A stretch of 64,000 nucleotides of DNA from DAOVRL01 sp023128595. GTDB taxonomy: Bacteria; Planctomycetota; Phycisphaerae; Sedimentisphaerales; Anaerobacaceae. Both the position numbers and the translations under genes were made by a program. The notes below the pieces were generated by a model that had not been told where the DNA came from, ran no database searches, and saw only the letters and a list, made by a program, of their open reading frames with translations. Of the stretch, positions 16,040 to 25,346 are shown one piece after another (the first letter of the stretch is position 1; every line of letters starts with the position of its first letter). The DNA is taken from NCBI GenBank assembly GCA_030628155.1, contig DAOVRL010000001.1:18647-82646 (forward strand), given 5' to 3'.

Positions 16040-17071
16040 TTATGGCTCCAACACGATTTTGAGCAAATTCTCCTCGGCCTTGAGCAGGCGGTCGAAGGCA
16101 CGAGGTCCCTGGCTTAACGGCAGAACCTCGCTGATTAACGGCTCGACGTCAATTTTGCCCGAAGCGACAAGGTCTATACAGTCGCCGAATTCGCCGCTGC
16201 TGGCGTAAGAACCGGTGAAGGTCAGCTCCCTTGCGACCAATTCCTGGGGATTGAACTCGGCCCGCGACTCCAAATTCCCAACGGCGACCACATACCCGCC
16301 TGTCTTTGTGATCGAGATTGCCTCCTGAAAAGTCCCGGCAAAACCGACTGCCTCAAACGTTACATTCGCTCCCCTACCGTCCGTTTCCTTGAGAATCGCC
16401 TCTTTCAGGTCTGTCTTGGCGGGATTCACGACTTTGTCGGCCCCGAGCTTTTTTGCCACGCCCAGGCGAAATTCGTTGGTATCGCACGCAATGACCTTGG
16501 CAGGACCTCGAAGCCTGACGGCCTGGAGAATGAAAAGTCCTATTGTCCCGGCCCCTATGACCGCGACCGTATCGTCGGGCGTTATGGGGGCCCTGCTCGC
16601 AGCGTGCACACCTATCGAGACCGGCTCGAGAAGGGCCGCCTGGACAAATGACACATTGTCCGGGATATTCGAGACAATCCACCACGGCACCGCGACATAT
16701 TCGGCGAAAGCACCGTGCCTCTTGAAATCGCCCGTGGAAACACCAAGCACCTGCCGTTTTTCACAGCGATTGAATCGCCCTTCTCGGCACGGTGGGCACT
16801 GATTGCAATAAACCGTCGAATCGAAGCAAACCCTGTCGCCCTGCTCGAAATCTTTGACATTTCTCCCGAGCCCCTCAACGATCCCCGCAGCTTCGTGGCC
16901 CATAATCAGAGGCGGAATTCTCCTGCCCGTCTCGCCCGTCGAGCCATGGACGTCCGAGCCGCAAATCCCGCAGGCCTTGACGCCAACGAGCACCTCGTCG
17001 TCGCCCACGGCAGGGTCGGGGAAATCCGAATATTCAAAACTGTGTGGTCCGGTATAGATTAGCGCCTTCAA
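16040..17071 (-). CDS. Zinc-dependent medium-chain alcohol/polyol dehydrogenase
   Basis: 343 residues, standard for the MDR family. Catalytic zinc ligands are in CGICGSDVHG and GHEAAGIVEG; the structural zinc site is the four-Cys lobe CNQCPPCREGRFNRC. The NAD(P) site is VAVIGAGTIGLFILQAVRL followed by an acidic residue (ACDTNEF), which suggests NAD preference. Nearest familiar types are sorbitol/threonine/galactitol-phosphate dehydrogenases. The start is a TTG with GGAG upstream. It is cotranscribed with the SDR gene and divergent from a secreted glycosidase, so it may oxidise a sugar or polyol from that pathway (inference). Confidence 0.88.
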   Translation of the reverse strand: MKALIYTGPHSFEYSDFPDPAVGDDEVLVGVKACGICGSDVHGSTGETGRRIPPLIMGHEAAGIVEGLGRNVKDFEQGDRVCFDSTVYCNQCPPCREGRFNRCEKRQVLGVSTGDFKRHGAFAEYVAVPWWIVSNIPDNVSFVQAALLEPVSIGVHAASRAPITPDDTVAVIGAGTIGLFILQAVRLRGPAKVIACDTNEFRLGVAKKLGADKVVNPAKTDLKEAILKETDGRGANVTFEAVGFAGTFQEAISITKTGGYVVAVGNLESRAEFNPQELVARELTFTGSYASSGEFGDCIDLVASGKIDVEPLISEVLPLSQGPRAFDRLLKAEENLLKIVLEP

Positions 17072-17106
17072 TCAAGTATCTCCATTAAACAGTGCGAATC
17101 GGCCTG

Positions 17107-17135
17107 ATTATATTGCAGCATCCGCGGCCTGTCCA
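17107..17135 (-). promoter_or_regulatory. Predicted sigma70-type promoter of the dehydrogenase-SDR pair
   Basis: On the minus strand TGGACA (complement of 17130-17135, five of six consensus), a 17-base spacer and a perfect TATAAT (complement of 17107-17112). The leader to the TTG start at 17071 would be about 28 bases. The rest of the 270-base divergent gap towards the GH38 gene shows only a TATTAT at 17226-17231 without a convincing -35. Confidence 0.6.
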
Positions 17136-17341
17136 CCTCTTTCGTCAGCAGCATACTGTGTTTCATTGGCCTCCGCGCCCACGGAAAGTAGGGAAAACTC
17201 ATTGGATTCGGGCACAAATTTCAGGTATTATCACAGTTTCGTTGCTCGGGCAGAGTTGCCCGGCAGAGGTGATTCCGGATAACCTCGTAAATGCGTACAG
17301 CCTGACTGTGAGAACGTTAAACAGAAGAAGGGGCAAACAAA

Positions 17342-20300
17342 ATGGAACGCTCAAGATCGAAAAAGACTCTGATATTGTCGCTGCTGCTGTGCGTATGCCT
17401 GTCGTGGCCGGCTGCGGGCCAAACCAAGCTGCTCTGGCAGATTGGCAAGATAGACAACAATACCGCTGAGTTCGCGATTGGTCCCGACATGAGCAACCAG
17501 TACTCTGTGAGGTTTCCTCACGGTGCACTGTTCGTGGCTGACCAGTCCGACCCGAAGCAGGACTGGCCGTACATCCAGCCTGGACCGGCCGACGTCTGGG
17601 CCGGCAGCAAGAGTCACACGTTCAGAATTCTCTTCGGTCTCAAGAAGCCGCCAAATACGGGCAAATGCAGGCTCGTTCTCGACTTCGTGGATACCCACAG
17701 CTCCAAACCACCAACGCTGGCGATCAAAATCAACGACGCGTCCTTCGATCGCCAATTGCCCCGAGGTGCCGGCGACACGTCGGCGTTTGGGCAACCTGAG
17801 AAGGGCCGCGAACACACTGAGACCGTCGATTTCCCGGCAAACACCCTCAAGACGGGCACTAACGAGATCAGCATCACCTCGGCAGAGGGCAGTTGGATTC
17901 TGTATGACTACGTGGCCCTGAAGGTGCCGAGTGGTGTTGAAAAAGGGCCGTTGGATACTGTGAACAAGCTTCTCGGTGTCGATACCCAGCCGTATCTTGT
18001 GGAGCATACCGACGGCAAGCTCTATCAGCCGGTGCTCGCCTCTGTCCTGCACATCGGCGGGCCGGCTGAGGCCTCGGTCGCCGTCAACGGCGCCGAACGC
18101 CTCGAGCACTCGCTCAAGTCAGGCTTCAAGGTCATCGAAGGGCTCGCCCCGGCGGTCAAGAGCGCCACTTCCGTAAACGTGGATGTCAAAGTCGCCGGCA
18201 AATCACTTGGCAAACGGACCCTGACAATAAATCCGATTCGAAAGTGGGAGGTGTACCTGCTGCACCATTCGCACGTGGACATCGGTTATACGCACGTGCA
18301 GACGGATGTTGTGCGCATGCACTGGGAGTATTTCGAGCAGGTGATCGAGCTTGCGCGCAAGACGGCGGACTATCCGGCCGGGGCACAGTTCAAGTGGAAC
18401 GTAGAGGTGCTCTGGGCGGTGGACAGTTACCTCAAGCAGGCCTCCGAAGAAAAGCGGAAAGAATTCATCGAAGCGGTCAAGAAGGGGTGGATCGCCCTGG
18501 ATGCCCTGTACGGCAACGAGCTTACGGCCCTGTGCCGGCCGGAGGAGCTAATCCGGCTGGTCGGATATGCACAGAAGCTGAGGCAGCAGTACGGCGTGAA
18601 GATCGATTCGGCCATGATTACCGATGTGCCCGGCTATACGTGGGGTATAGTGCCGGTGCTGGCGCAGAGCGGGGTGAAGTACTTCTCGGTCGGGCCCAAT
18701 CGCGGGCACAGGATAGGGTACACGCTGTCGGAATGGGGCGACAAGCCCTTCTACTGGGAGGGGCCTTCCGGAAAGGAGAATATCCTCTGCTGGGTGGCGG
18801 GTGAGGGATATTCGCTCTTCCACAGCGGGCGTCTCGACGGCGGCAGACTCCTCAAATACCTCAAACGCCTGGAGGAATCGAAGTATCCGTACGATATGCT
18901 TCAGGTTCGCTACTCAATTGGCGGCGACAACGGCCCGCCTGACCCGGGGCTGAGCGACTTCGTTAAGAAATGGAACGAGAAATACGCCTACCCGAAGCTG
19001 ATTGTCTCGACGGCCAGCGAGATGTGCCGGGAGTTCGAGCGCCGATACGGCGGCAAGATTCCCAAGGCCCGCGGCGACTTTACGCCCTACTGGGAGGACG
19101 GGGCAGGGTCGTCTGCGCGCGAAACGGCGCTGAACCGCGCCGCCGCCGAGCGGCTCGTACAGGCTGAGGCCTTATATGCAATGCTCAATCCAACCGGTTA
19201 CCTGGCTGATGAGTTCTACGAGGCCTGGCGCAACGTCATTCTCTACGATGAGCATACGTGGGGGGCGCACTGCAGTATAAGTCAGCCGGACAGTGATTTC
19301 ACCAAGGCGCAGTGGAAAATCAAGCAGGCCTTTGCCCTCGACGCCGATGCACAGTCCCGCAACCTGCTCGACGACTCACTGGCCAAGCACCGGAGTTCGG
19401 CGAAGAAAGTAAAGGCCGTGGATGTGTTCAATACGTGCTCGTGGCCCCGCACCGACCTTGTCGTCATCCCCAAACACTGGCAACCCGCCGGCGTCATCGT
19501 GTTCAGTGCTAAAGGCGGAGCCGTTCCCACTGGGCGTCTATCCACCGGCGAAATTGCTTTTATCGCGCGAGACATCCCGCCGTTTGCCGGCAAACGCTTC
19601 ACTCTGAAAACACCTGGTCTACTCGGTATGAGGGTGCCAGGACCGACCAAAGCGACCCCTCCGACGGTTTTCAACTCGCGCCTGACTGTTACGCTTGATG
19701 AGAAGACCGGTTCGATCATCAGCCTCAAACACAGAGACGTGTCTGTCGATCTCGCCGCAGGCGGAAAAGGGATCGGGCTTAACGACTACTTCTATGTAGC
19801 CGGTAGGGACCCGAAGGAGCTCCAGCGTGACGGTCCGGTCACAATTACTGTAAAAGAGTCCAGCCTGCTCGTAGCTTCGCTGCTTGTAACTTCTGATGCA
19901 CCGGGCTGCCACAAGCTTACTCGTGAGATCCGCCTGATCGGTGGGCTGGAGCGTGTGGATATCATCGACACCATCGACAAGAAGAAGATATACAAGCAGG
20001 AGGCGGTGCATCTGGCGTTTGCCTTTAATGTGCCGAATGGCGTGATGCGGATGGATGTTCCGTGGGGTGTGGTTCGGCCGGAGGCGGACCAATTAGCCGG
20101 GGCGTGCAAGAATTACTTCACCGTGCAGCGATGGGTGGATGTGTCCAACGAGAATTTCGGCGTGACGTTGGCGACGGTGGACGCCCCGCTGATTGAAGTC
20201 GGCGCTATTACAAACGACCCGCGGGGAGGCGTCGGCTGGATCAAGAAGCTCGAGCCGACGACGACGCTCTATTCATACGTGATGAACAATTACTGGGAGA

Positions 20301-20704
20301 CGAACTACAAGGCGGGGCAGGAGGGTCCGACGGTGTTCCGGTACTCGCTTCGGCCTCACGGGAAATTCGATTCGGCGGCGGCTGCACGATTCGGGGTCGA
20401 GCGGAGTCAGCCGTTAATCGTTGTGCCGGTCGACGAAGGGGCCGAGTTGCAGGTCCCGGTTCTTAGCGTCGAGCCGGCCGAGGTGATTGTTACGGCGTTT
20501 AAGCCGAGCGAGGACGGCAAGGCGCGGATAGTTCGGCTCTTCAATGCTTCAGAGAAGAATTGCAGGGCGAAAATTATGTGGGGCGAGGCGCCAGAGTCGG
20601 TCTGGCTGAGCAATCTTGCCGAGCAGCCCGTTTCGCAGGTCAAAGGGCCGGTCGAATTGGCTGGACACGAGTTCGTTACGCTGAGAGTGCCGTTACGCAG
20701 ATAG
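17342..20704 (+). CDS. Secreted GH38-type alpha-mannosidase-like glycoside hydrolase
   Basis: 1120 residues with a signal peptide (SKKTLILSLLLCVCLSWPAAG). The N-terminal ~300 residues look like a beta-sandwich (polysaccharide-lyase/CBM-like) domain. The catalytic domain begins at YLLHHSHVDIGYTHVQTDV, the zinc-binding His-x-Asp of family 38. KWNVEVLWAVDSYL follows, then SAMITDVPGYTWGIVPVLAQ, where the Asp is the likely nucleophile, then a GH38 middle and C-terminal beta region (SRLTVTLDEKTGSIISLKHR). It should hydrolyse alpha-mannosides or similar glycans outside the cytoplasm. First gene of a plus-strand run with a UroD-family protein and a symporter. Confidence 0.8.
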   Translation: MERSRSKKTLILSLLLCVCLSWPAAGQTKLLWQIGKIDNNTAEFAIGPDMSNQYSVRFPHGALFVADQSDPKQDWPYIQPGPADVWAGSKSHTFRILFGLKKPPNTGKCRLVLDFVDTHSSKPPTLAIKINDASFDRQLPRGAGDTSAFGQPEKGREHTETVDFPANTLKTGTNEISITSAEGSWILYDYVALKVPSGVEKGPLDTVNKLLGVDTQPYLVEHTDGKLYQPVLASVLHIGGPAEASVAVNGAERLEHSLKSGFKVIEGLAPAVKSATSVNVDVKVAGKSLGKRTLTINPIRKWEVYLLHHSHVDIGYTHVQTDVVRMHWEYFEQVIELARKTADYPAGAQFKWNVEVLWAVDSYLKQASEEKRKEFIEAVKKGWIALDALYGNELTALCRPEELIRLVGYAQKLRQQYGVKIDSAMITDVPGYTWGIVPVLAQSGVKYFSVGPNRGHRIGYTLSEWGDKPFYWEGPSGKENILCWVAGEGYSLFHSGRLDGGRLLKYLKRLEESKYPYDMLQVRYSIGGDNGPPDPGLSDFVKKWNEKYAYPKLIVSTASEMCREFERRYGGKIPKARGDFTPYWEDGAGSSARETALNRAAAERLVQAEALYAMLNPTGYLADEFYEAWRNVILYDEHTWGAHCSISQPDSDFTKAQWKIKQAFALDADAQSRNLLDDSLAKHRSSAKKVKAVDVFNTCSWPRTDLVVIPKHWQPAGVIVFSAKGGAVPTGRLSTGEIAFIARDIPPFAGKRFTLKTPGLLGMRVPGPTKATPPTVFNSRLTVTLDEKTGSIISLKHRDVSVDLAAGGKGIGLNDYFYVAGRDPKELQRDGPVTITVKESSLLVASLLVTSDAPGCHKLTREIRLIGGLERVDIIDTIDKKKIYKQEAVHLAFAFNVPNGVMRMDVPWGVVRPEADQLAGACKNYFTVQRWVDVSNENFGVTLATVDAPLIEVGAITNDPRGGVGWIKKLEPTTTLYSYVMNNYWETNYKAGQEGPTVFRYSLRPHGKFDSAAAARFGVERSQPLIVVPVDEGAELQVPVLSVEPAEVIVTAFKPSEDGKARIVRLFNASEKNCRAKIMWGEAPESVWLSNLAEQPVSQVKGPVELAGHEFVTLRVPLRR

Positions 20705-20713
20705 GAGAGCGAA

Positions 20714-21931
20714 ATGACATCACGCGAGCGAATCCTGGCGGCATTGGAGCACCGCGAGGGCGACCGAGTTCCGATCGATTTTTCCGGGCATCGGTCGTCG
20801 GGTATAGCGGCGATTGCGTATGCGAAGCTGCGAGAGTATCTGGGGCTTGCCGCAAGGCCGATTCGCGTTTACGACGTTATACAGCAATTGGCGATTGTCG
20901 ATGAGGACGTCCTTGAGAGATTCGCCGTGGACACCATTGAGCTGGGCCGAGGCTTTGCACTCGATGACGAATCCTGGTCGCCGTGGGTTTTGCCGGATGC
21001 GACGGCCTGTTTTGTGCCCGCCTGGACACGAATCGAGAGGGACGAAGGGCGGTGGGTGATTCGGTCGCCGAGTGGCAGAGTGCTGGCCCAGATGCCGGAG
21101 GGGACATTATATTTCGAGCAGACGTATTATCCTTTTCTCGAAGGACAGGACAATCCGGAGGCAATTCGCGATGCGCTCGAAGAGTCCATGTGGACGTCGG
21201 TCGCGGCTCCGCCCGGGCCGATTGACGACGAGGCGCTTTCCGAAGGGGCCAAGCAGTTACGCAGGAAAACGGAGCGGGCGATAATAGGCTTATTCGGAGG
21301 CAACCTCTTTGAGATGGGGCAGTTCCTTTATCGCAACGACCAATTCATGATGTTGCTGGCCTCTGAGCCGCGGCGGGCGCACCGTTTTCTCGATGCGCTC
21401 GTCGAGATCCATTTGGCCAACTTGGAGCGGTTCTTAGGGGCAGTCGGCGAATACATCGATATCATTCTCTTCGGTGACGATCTTGGGATGCAGACGGGCC
21501 CTATGATTTCGCCGGCGATGTACCGAGAGTTCTTTAAGCCGCGGCACAAGCTGCTCTGGAACCGGGCAAAAGAGCTGGCCGATGCGAAGGTGATGCTCCA
21601 TTGCTGTGGAGGAGTTCGCGAGCTGCTCGACGATTTGATCGAGGCCGGCCTTGACGCTATCAACCCTGTGCAGATTAGCTGCACCGGGATGGATGCCGCT
21701 GAGCTAAAGGCCCAGTTCGGCTCGCGTCTGACCTTCTGGGGCGGCGGATGTGACACGAGGGATCTGCTGGCGAACGGCACCCCGCAGCAGGTCGCCGAGC
21801 ACGTCAGAGAGCAGGTCAAGATACTTGGTCCCGGCGGAGGATTCGTCTTTCAGCAGGTGCACAATATCCTGGCAAACGTGCCGCCGGAGAATATCGTCGC
21901 GATGTTCGACGCGGTGAACGATGCTTCTTAG
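20714..21931 (+). CDS. Uroporphyrinogen-decarboxylase-family protein (methyltransferase-like)
   Basis: 405 residues with the UroD TIM-barrel pattern: MTSRERILAALEHREGDRVP at the start, DIILFGDDLGMQTGPMISP in the middle, then MLHCCGGVRELLDDLIEAGL and FWGGGCDTRDLLANGTPQQV, ending in QQVHNILANVPPENIVAMF. It lacks the PxWxMRQAGR motif of true haem-pathway UroD, so it belongs to the MtaA/CmuA-like, cobamide-linked or uncharacterised branch. Such genes are abundant beside glycosidases in planctomycetes, where their substrate is unknown. It begins 9 bases after the GH38 stop and is followed closely by a symporter, which suggests one transcript. Confidence 0.82.
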   Translation: MTSRERILAALEHREGDRVPIDFSGHRSSGIAAIAYAKLREYLGLAARPIRVYDVIQQLAIVDEDVLERFAVDTIELGRGFALDDESWSPWVLPDATACFVPAWTRIERDEGRWVIRSPSGRVLAQMPEGTLYFEQTYYPFLEGQDNPEAIRDALEESMWTSVAAPPGPIDDEALSEGAKQLRRKTERAIIGLFGGNLFEMGQFLYRNDQFMMLLASEPRRAHRFLDALVEIHLANLERFLGAVGEYIDIILFGDDLGMQTGPMISPAMYREFFKPRHKLLWNRAKELADAKVMLHCCGGVRELLDDLIEAGLDAINPVQISCTGMDAAELKAQFGSRLTFWGGGCDTRDLLANGTPQQVAEHVREQVKILGPGGGFVFQQVHNILANVPPENIVAMFDAVNDAS

Positions 21932-21949
21932 GCCGTAGCGAAGAATTAC

Positions 21950-23755
21950 ATGAGCTTGATAGACTTCTGTATAGTCGTCTTTTACTTCTGCGTTGTTATT
22001 GGCCTGGGTTTCTGGTATCGCAAGCGCGCATCCAAGAACCTCGGGGCTTACTTTCTGGGGGGCAAGCGGATTCACTGGCTGGGCCTGGCAATGTCCGGCT
22101 CGGTGTCCAATTTCGATATTACCGGGACGATGTGGATCATTTCGATCCTGTACGTCCTCGGGTTCAAGTCGATGTGGCATCACTGGATGTGGGGGTTTTT
22201 GATGGGCGCCTTTTTCTTAGGGTATATGGGCAAATGGGTTCGGCGCTCCAACGTGATGACGGCGGCCGAGTGGATGAAAACGCGCTTTGGCAGCGGCGCC
22301 GGGGGGAACCTGGCCCGGACCGCCTACGCGCTTATGGCGGTGCTTACTCTGGCCAGCTTTGTGGGCTACGCCTTTCAGGGGATCGGCAAGTTTGCCTCGG
22401 TATATATTCCGTTAGAGTTGCTTGCCGAGCATACGTCTATCGGCTGGCTCCAGCAAATGCTCACAACGCACGAAGCCGACGTACTGGCCCTGACGATAAT
22501 CAGCGCTACGACGCTCTACGTCATTCTCGGCGGACTTTACAGCGTGGTTGTAACCGATGTCATCCAGACGGTGATACTGACGCTGGCCGGCATTTTTATT
22601 GCCTATATCGCCTGGTCGAAGCTGACGCCGGAATTCCTGGCTCAGTTGCCCGAAGGCTGGGCTTCATTAAGCGTACCGTGGCGGATAGAGGAATTTGCCG
22701 GGACGAAGGATGCCGGCTTTGAGCTATTCGGCGCCCTTGTGATTGTCTGGGTCGTCAAGGGGCTGCTGCTCAACGCCGGCGGGCCGGCGCAGATGTACGA
22801 CTTCCAGCGATTTTTAGCGGCTCGTGACGCCCGCGACGCAGCGAAGGTCGGCGCCGCCTGGAGCGTGTTTTTGATAGTCCGCTGGGCGATGGTGGTCGGG
22901 ATCGCCCTGCTGGCCCTCACCGGAGCTGCCGGCGTCACGGACAGGGAGAAGGTGATGCCGATTGTGCTGGCCGATTTCCTGCCGGTCGGAATCAAGGGCA
23001 TTGTGATAGCCGGGCTGTTAGCGGCGTTTATGTCAACGTTCAGCTCGACGGTCAACAGCGGGGCATCCTTCATAGTCCGCGATATCTGGCAGCCTTACTT
23101 TCGTCCAAAGGCTTCCGACAAAGAATCCGTGCGGTTCAGCTATCTGGCCACGCTTCTGTTGGTTATCATCGGCGTGGCAATTGGTTTTAAGGCCAAATCC
23201 ATTGCCGAGATATGGAACTGGATGATGATGGAGCTGGGCGCAGGCGTGGTGATGCCGAATGTCCTTCGATGGTACTGGTGGCGGATGAACGGCTGGGGCT
23301 ACTCGCTCGGCATATTTGTGGGAATCGGCCTGGCTTTAGCAGGCTTATTCGTTGGCGGCGTGCCGTCTTTCGTTACGTTTCCCGTGATCTGCGCCGCTTC
23401 ACTGGCGGCAAGCATAATTGGCTCGCTGGCCACCCGCCCGGTGAGCCAGGATGTCTCAATTTCGTTTTACCGGTCTGTTCGGCCGTTCGGCCTGTGGGGC
23501 CCGGTTCGCAAACAAGCCGAATTGTCGGCGCAAGAGCCGGCATCAAAGTCTGAGAACGTGTCGCTGACAATTCTTAACGTTGTTCTTGCTATGGTTGCGA
23601 TTTGCGGGCTGTACTTGTTCCCGATGTACCTGGTCGGGCATTGGTACGGCAAATCAATGATGTCGCTCGCCGTGGCGCTTGGGGCCATCGCGGTGCTTAG
23701 GTTTACATGGTATCCGAATCTGCCCGCTAAGCGGTCGTCCGAGGAGAAGCAGTAG
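21950..23755 (+). CDS. Sodium:solute symporter (SSS family)
   Basis: 601 residues with about 13-14 hydrophobic segments. The N-terminus DFCIVVFYFCVVIGLGFWYR then SKNLGAYFLGGKRIHWLGLA, with SVSNFDITGTMWI, is the usual SSS beginning. Later come TVILTLAGIFIAYIAW, AGLLAAFMSTFSSTVNSGAS (sodium-site helix 8) and the FRPKASDKESVR linker. It is longer than the ~500-residue sugar carriers because of extra C-terminal helices (GLYLFPMYLVGHWYG). It would bring a sugar or acid across the inner membrane with sodium, probably a product of the secreted glycosidase two genes upstream. It starts 18 bases after the UroD-family gene. Confidence 0.88.
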   Translation: MSLIDFCIVVFYFCVVIGLGFWYRKRASKNLGAYFLGGKRIHWLGLAMSGSVSNFDITGTMWIISILYVLGFKSMWHHWMWGFLMGAFFLGYMGKWVRRSNVMTAAEWMKTRFGSGAGGNLARTAYALMAVLTLASFVGYAFQGIGKFASVYIPLELLAEHTSIGWLQQMLTTHEADVLALTIISATTLYVILGGLYSVVVTDVIQTVILTLAGIFIAYIAWSKLTPEFLAQLPEGWASLSVPWRIEEFAGTKDAGFELFGALVIVWVVKGLLLNAGGPAQMYDFQRFLAARDARDAAKVGAAWSVFLIVRWAMVVGIALLALTGAAGVTDREKVMPIVLADFLPVGIKGIVIAGLLAAFMSTFSSTVNSGASFIVRDIWQPYFRPKASDKESVRFSYLATLLLVIIGVAIGFKAKSIAEIWNWMMMELGAGVVMPNVLRWYWWRMNGWGYSLGIFVGIGLALAGLFVGGVPSFVTFPVICAASLAASIIGSLATRPVSQDVSISFYRSVRPFGLWGPVRKQAELSAQEPASKSENVSLTILNVVLAMVAICGLYLFPMYLVGHWYGKSMMSLAVALGAIAVLRFTWYPNLPAKRSSEEKQ

Positions 23756-23921
23756 TTGGAAAACAAAGAACAGCCCGGCTGAAATTGACCGAGACTGTGC
23801 CATCTACAAAAGAATTGAGAAAGTTCGAAATTGCCGCGTCCCAACACGTCTGTAATTGTAAGGTGTGCCGCAAAAGCCAGGAATAAGTTGAAAATTAGGG
23901 ACGGATTTGAAGGAGTACGAA

Positions 23922-25160
23922 ATGGGCAAGGCCAAACCTGTGGTGGTATTGGCGTTTCTGTCAGTGGTGTTGGCGTCATCAGCGATTGTGGCCGGCCAGG
24001 AGGCTGAATGGCCCTGCTGGCGGGGACCAAACCGGGACGGCAAGTCTCCGGATACGAATCTGCTCAAGCGATGGCCCCAAGGCGGACCGGAGCTGCTTTG
24101 GCAGGTCAATGGACTGGGTGGCGGCTTTTCCACTGTTGCCGTAACCGGAGGCGCCGTGTACATCACCGGCGACGTCGGCGACAAGCTGATCCTGTTTGCC
24201 TTTGATATGAACGGCAAGCCGAAATGGAAGGTGCCGGTCGATAAGGCATGGACGACGAGTCATGCGGGGTCGCGCTCGACACCTACGATCGACAGCGGGC
24301 GGCTGTACCTCTTGTCCGGTAACGGTGTGCTCGTGTGTATGGACCCGAAGAGCGGCGAGCTCAACTGGTCGAAGAATATGAGAGATTTCGGCGGCAGGTC
24401 GGGCGGATGGGGCTACGCCGAGTCGGTCCTGATTTACAACGACTTGGCTATAGTCAAGCCCGGCGGCGAGAGCTGTATCGTCGCGCTCAACAAGGCAAGC
24501 GGGGAGATTGTCTGGAAAAGCACGGGTTTCAACGCCGGGCCGGAATACAGCTCCTGTTACCCGTTTGATTATGCAAATACGTCCGTCATTACGACAGGGA
24601 CGCGATCAGGCATCGTGGGCATCTCGGCGAAGACAGGCGAATTTCTCTGGTTGAACAATTGGAGCGCCCGCAATACGGCAAACTGCCCCGATCCTCAGTA
24701 TGCCGATGGGTATGTGTTCTGGGCCAACGGCTACGGCAAAGGCGGTATATGTTTGAAACTGACCGCCCCAGACGGCAAGGTCGCTGCTGAGGAGGCCTGG
24801 ACAACGAAGGGCATGGATTGCCACCACGGCGGCTACATCATTCACGAAGGATATATCTACGGCAACAATGGCGGCGGTTGGTCGTGCCTGGAGCTCAAGA
24901 GCGGCAAGGTTATGTGGAAAGAGAAAGCCGTGGGCAAGGGTTCGCTGTGCTTCGCCGACGGGATGCTCTATCTCTTCGGAGAAAGCGGCGGCAAAGCCGC
25001 TCTGGCGACGTGCTCGGCCGAAGGTATGGAGGTTAGAGGCAATGTCACCGTCGAGGGCAGCGGCCCAAGCTGGGCGCATCCGGTCGTAATAGGCGGCAGG
25101 CTCTACCTGAGATACGCAGACAACCTCTACTGCTTCAGCGTAAACGCCGGCCAAATATAG
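23922..25160 (+). CDS. Secreted PQQ-type beta-propeller protein
   Basis: Start set at MGKAKPVVVLAFL (412 residues): AAGGAG lies just upstream of this ATG, and the TTG five codons earlier lies within the same ribosome site. Signal peptide to about residue 26 (SAIVAGQEAEWPCWRG). The WPCWRGPNRDGKSPDTNLL opening and repeated blades with VYITGDVGDKLILFAFD, LYLLSGNGVLVCMDPKSG and GSCIVALNKASGEIVW are typical of the outer-membrane/periplasmic PQQ-like propellers common in planctomycetes. No quinoprotein dehydrogenase active site is evident, so a binding or scaffold role is likelier. Function unknown. Confidence 0.82.
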   Translation: MGKAKPVVVLAFLSVVLASSAIVAGQEAEWPCWRGPNRDGKSPDTNLLKRWPQGGPELLWQVNGLGGGFSTVAVTGGAVYITGDVGDKLILFAFDMNGKPKWKVPVDKAWTTSHAGSRSTPTIDSGRLYLLSGNGVLVCMDPKSGELNWSKNMRDFGGRSGGWGYAESVLIYNDLAIVKPGGESCIVALNKASGEIVWKSTGFNAGPEYSSCYPFDYANTSVITTGTRSGIVGISAKTGEFLWLNNWSARNTANCPDPQYADGYVFWANGYGKGGICLKLTAPDGKVAAEEAWTTKGMDCHHGGYIIHEGYIYGNNGGGWSCLELKSGKVMWKEKAVGKGSLCFADGMLYLFGESGGKAALATCSAEGMEVRGNVTVEGSGPSWAHPVVIGGRLYLRYADNLYCFSVNAGQI

Positions 25161-25276
25161 CCGCCGACCGGCCACAAGAACAAGCTCAAGCGCATCTCGA
25201 GCCCACATCGTCCATTCCACGAACGTAAAGTAGCCGTGAGAGGCGTTGTGGGAGATTCTGTGGGCTGGTTCAGGTG

Positions 25277-25323
25277 AAAAAAAAGGGCTGCAAGCGCCGA
25301 TTGAATCGGAACTCACAGCCCTT
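25277..25323 (-). terminator. Rho-independent terminator of the PEP-CTERM gene
   Basis: On the minus strand an AAGGGCTG/CAGCCCTT stem (25316-25323 with 25283-25290) encloses a second small hairpin (CCGATT-G-AATCGG, 25297-25309) and is followed by eight Ts (complement of 25277-25284). It starts 24 bases past the stop codon of the gene at 25347-26216. As that gene converges on the propeller gene, it also separates the two transcripts. Confidence 0.8.
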
Positions 25324-25346
25324 AGATTTCGGCTTAGTCACCGCCG

